Shown: piece by piece, positions 63,311-64,000 of the stretch
How positions within the stretch are numbered: the first letter of the stretch is position 1
Layout: every line of letters begins with the position of its first letter
Origin: Magnetovibrio sp.
GTDB lineage: Bacteria > Pseudomonadota > Alphaproteobacteria > Rhodospirillales > Magnetovibrionaceae
Length of the DNA stretch: 64,000 bases
Assembly: GCF_036568125.1 (NCBI RefSeq)
Contig: NZ_DATCTF010000007.1
Coordinates: 1 to 64,000 of the forward strand
Direction: 5' to 3'
Made by a program: the position numbers and the translations under genes
The notes under the pieces: model-generated
Databases searched by the model: none
What the model was told of the DNA's origin: nothing
The model's input: the letters and a program-made list of their open reading frames with translations, nothing else

Positions 63311-64000
63311 ATGATCCGTTATTTTGCGCAGCATCCGACGGCGGCCAATCTGATGATGGCGGCGGTCCTCATTCTCGGTTTTACGGCGCTGCCGAAATTG
63401 CAGCGCGACACCTTTCCGACCATACCCGCGACCGAGGTCGAAATTCGTGTCGCATACCCCGGCGCGACCCCGGCCGAGGTCGAGGACGCGGTTTGCCAGC
63501 GCATCGAAGACGCACTCGAAAGCGTCACCGACCTGGTCGAGGTGCGGTGCGATGCGCGTGAGAACGTCGCCATCGGCGTTGCCGAAATGCGCGAAGGCGC
63601 GGACCTGGGCACCTTTTACGACGATGTGAAATCGCAGATCGAAGCGATCACCAGCTTTCCCGCCGAGGCCAAGTCGCCGTCGGTGATCAAGCTGGAGCGC
63701 ACTGCCGTGGTTGCCTCCATCGCCATTACCGGCGACATGGAACCGCGCATGCTCAAGGCCTATGCCGAAAAGGTCAAAGACCGCATCAAGCGCGACGGCC
63801 GCATCGCCCAGGTGGTGGTGAAGGGCTTTTCCGATCAAAACATCGCCATCGAGCTGCCGGTAGAGGTGCTGCGCCGGTACGGGTTGTCCATTTCCGACGT
63901 CACCGCCGCGCTGGAACGCCAAAGCCTGGATCTGCCCGCCGGGGTGATGCAGGCCCAAGGCGGTGATTGGATCGTGCGCTTCACCGGCCAGCGGCGCGTG
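63311..64000 (+). CDS. RND efflux pump permease, N-terminal part
   Basis: The first 230 codons of an RND-superfamily pump, cut by the right edge. It begins MIRYFAQHPTAANLMM, with one membrane helix at about 13-32, then the porter-domain stretches TEVEIRVAYPGATPAEVEDAV. The sequence resembles the hydrophobe/amphiphile or AcrB-like group. It lies in an operon with the adaptor. Confidence 0.88.
   Translation, partial: MIRYFAQHPTAANLMMAAVLILGFTALPKLQRDTFPTIPATEVEIRVAYPGATPAEVEDAVCQRIEDALESVTDLVEVRCDARENVAIGVAEMREGADLGTFYDDVKSQIEAITSFPAEAKSPSVIKLERTAVVASIAITGDMEPRMLKAYAEKVKDRIKRDGRIAQVVVKGFSDQNIAIELPVEVLRRYGLSISDVTAALERQSLDLPAGVMQAQGGDWIVRFTGQRRV

Noticed and set aside
1-64000. CRISPR arrays, IS elements, prophage or rRNA genes
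   Set aside because: No regular repeats, transposase, integrase, terminal repeats or rRNA sequence were seen on either strand.

Overview
The window is about 64 kb of GC-rich chromosomal DNA from an alphaproteobacterium, most likely a Rhodospirillales-type (possibly marine) organism. The support is family content: an ATP12-type F1-ATPase assembly chaperone, a MipZ-like ATPase, a DUF1489 protein, a phasin, an alpha operon without rpsD, and receiver proteins ending in an FGPDRR tail. Genus-level placement is not possible from the sequence alone. Nearly all of it is core chromosome. I see no IS element, prophage, CRISPR array or rRNA operon.

Layout. 1-14224: end of tuf, then the S10, spc and alpha ribosomal operons (rpsJ to adk, then rpsM-rpsK-rpoA-rplQ), with a consensus promoter before rpsM and a terminator after rplQ. 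14352-18605: an HD-GYP phosphodiesterase overlapping an HtrA protease, then rarA and crcB. 18746-20215: bacteriohemerythrin and rluC. 20433-23302: an OmpR-type two-component system flanked by two diverged copies of a secreted two-cysteine protein. 23482-25035 (minus): DASS anion transporter. 25095-28610: HAD phosphatase, AsmA-like protein, ATP12. 28607-30151 (minus): gate-domain membrane protein and YciB. 30308-34302: propionyl-CoA carboxylase beta and alpha subunits with a small membrane protein between them. 34325-35013: a catalytically degenerate acylphosphatase-like gene overlapping a real acylphosphatase. 35025-37787 (minus): sensor kinase, SUOX-fold periplasmic protein, lipB.

37905-39002: tRNA-Leu(GAG), two or three tiny genes and a second copy of the tRNA 3' end, which may be a remnant of an integrated element. 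39003-42792: mgtE, two receiver proteins around a DUF1489 gene, ssb. 43038-46624: gyrA, coaD, tRNA-Lys(TTT). 46682-51565: a patch of regulatory and secreted proteins (cNMP-binding protein, DUF350 membrane protein, trypsin-like protease, six-cysteine lipoprotein, lysozyme-like protein, YjbR protein, GH114-like protein). 51728-54696: MipZ-like ATPase, LysE exporter, and a VWA protein coupled to a membrane J-domain protein. 54741-59533: a polysaccharide-precursor run (WecA-like transferase, GalU, UDP-glucose dehydrogenase, phosphomannomutase). 59561-60769 (minus): D,D-carboxypeptidase with a SPOR-like tail. 61294-64000: phasin, then an RND efflux adaptor and the first 230 codons of its pump.

Functional links. 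Translation and secretion genes dominate the first 14 kb. Envelope themes recur through the rest (HtrA, AsmA, YciB, D,D-carboxypeptidase, polysaccharide precursors, RND pump). Propionyl-CoA carboxylase and the phasin suggest carbon storage as polyhydroxyalkanoate. The best leads for something undescribed are the two-component system bracketed by paralogous Cys-pair proteins, the overlapping active/dead acylphosphatase pair, a 13-bp perfect inverted repeat that covers a lipoprotein's ribosome-binding region, the tRNA-Leu 3'-end duplication, and the VWA/J-domain pair.
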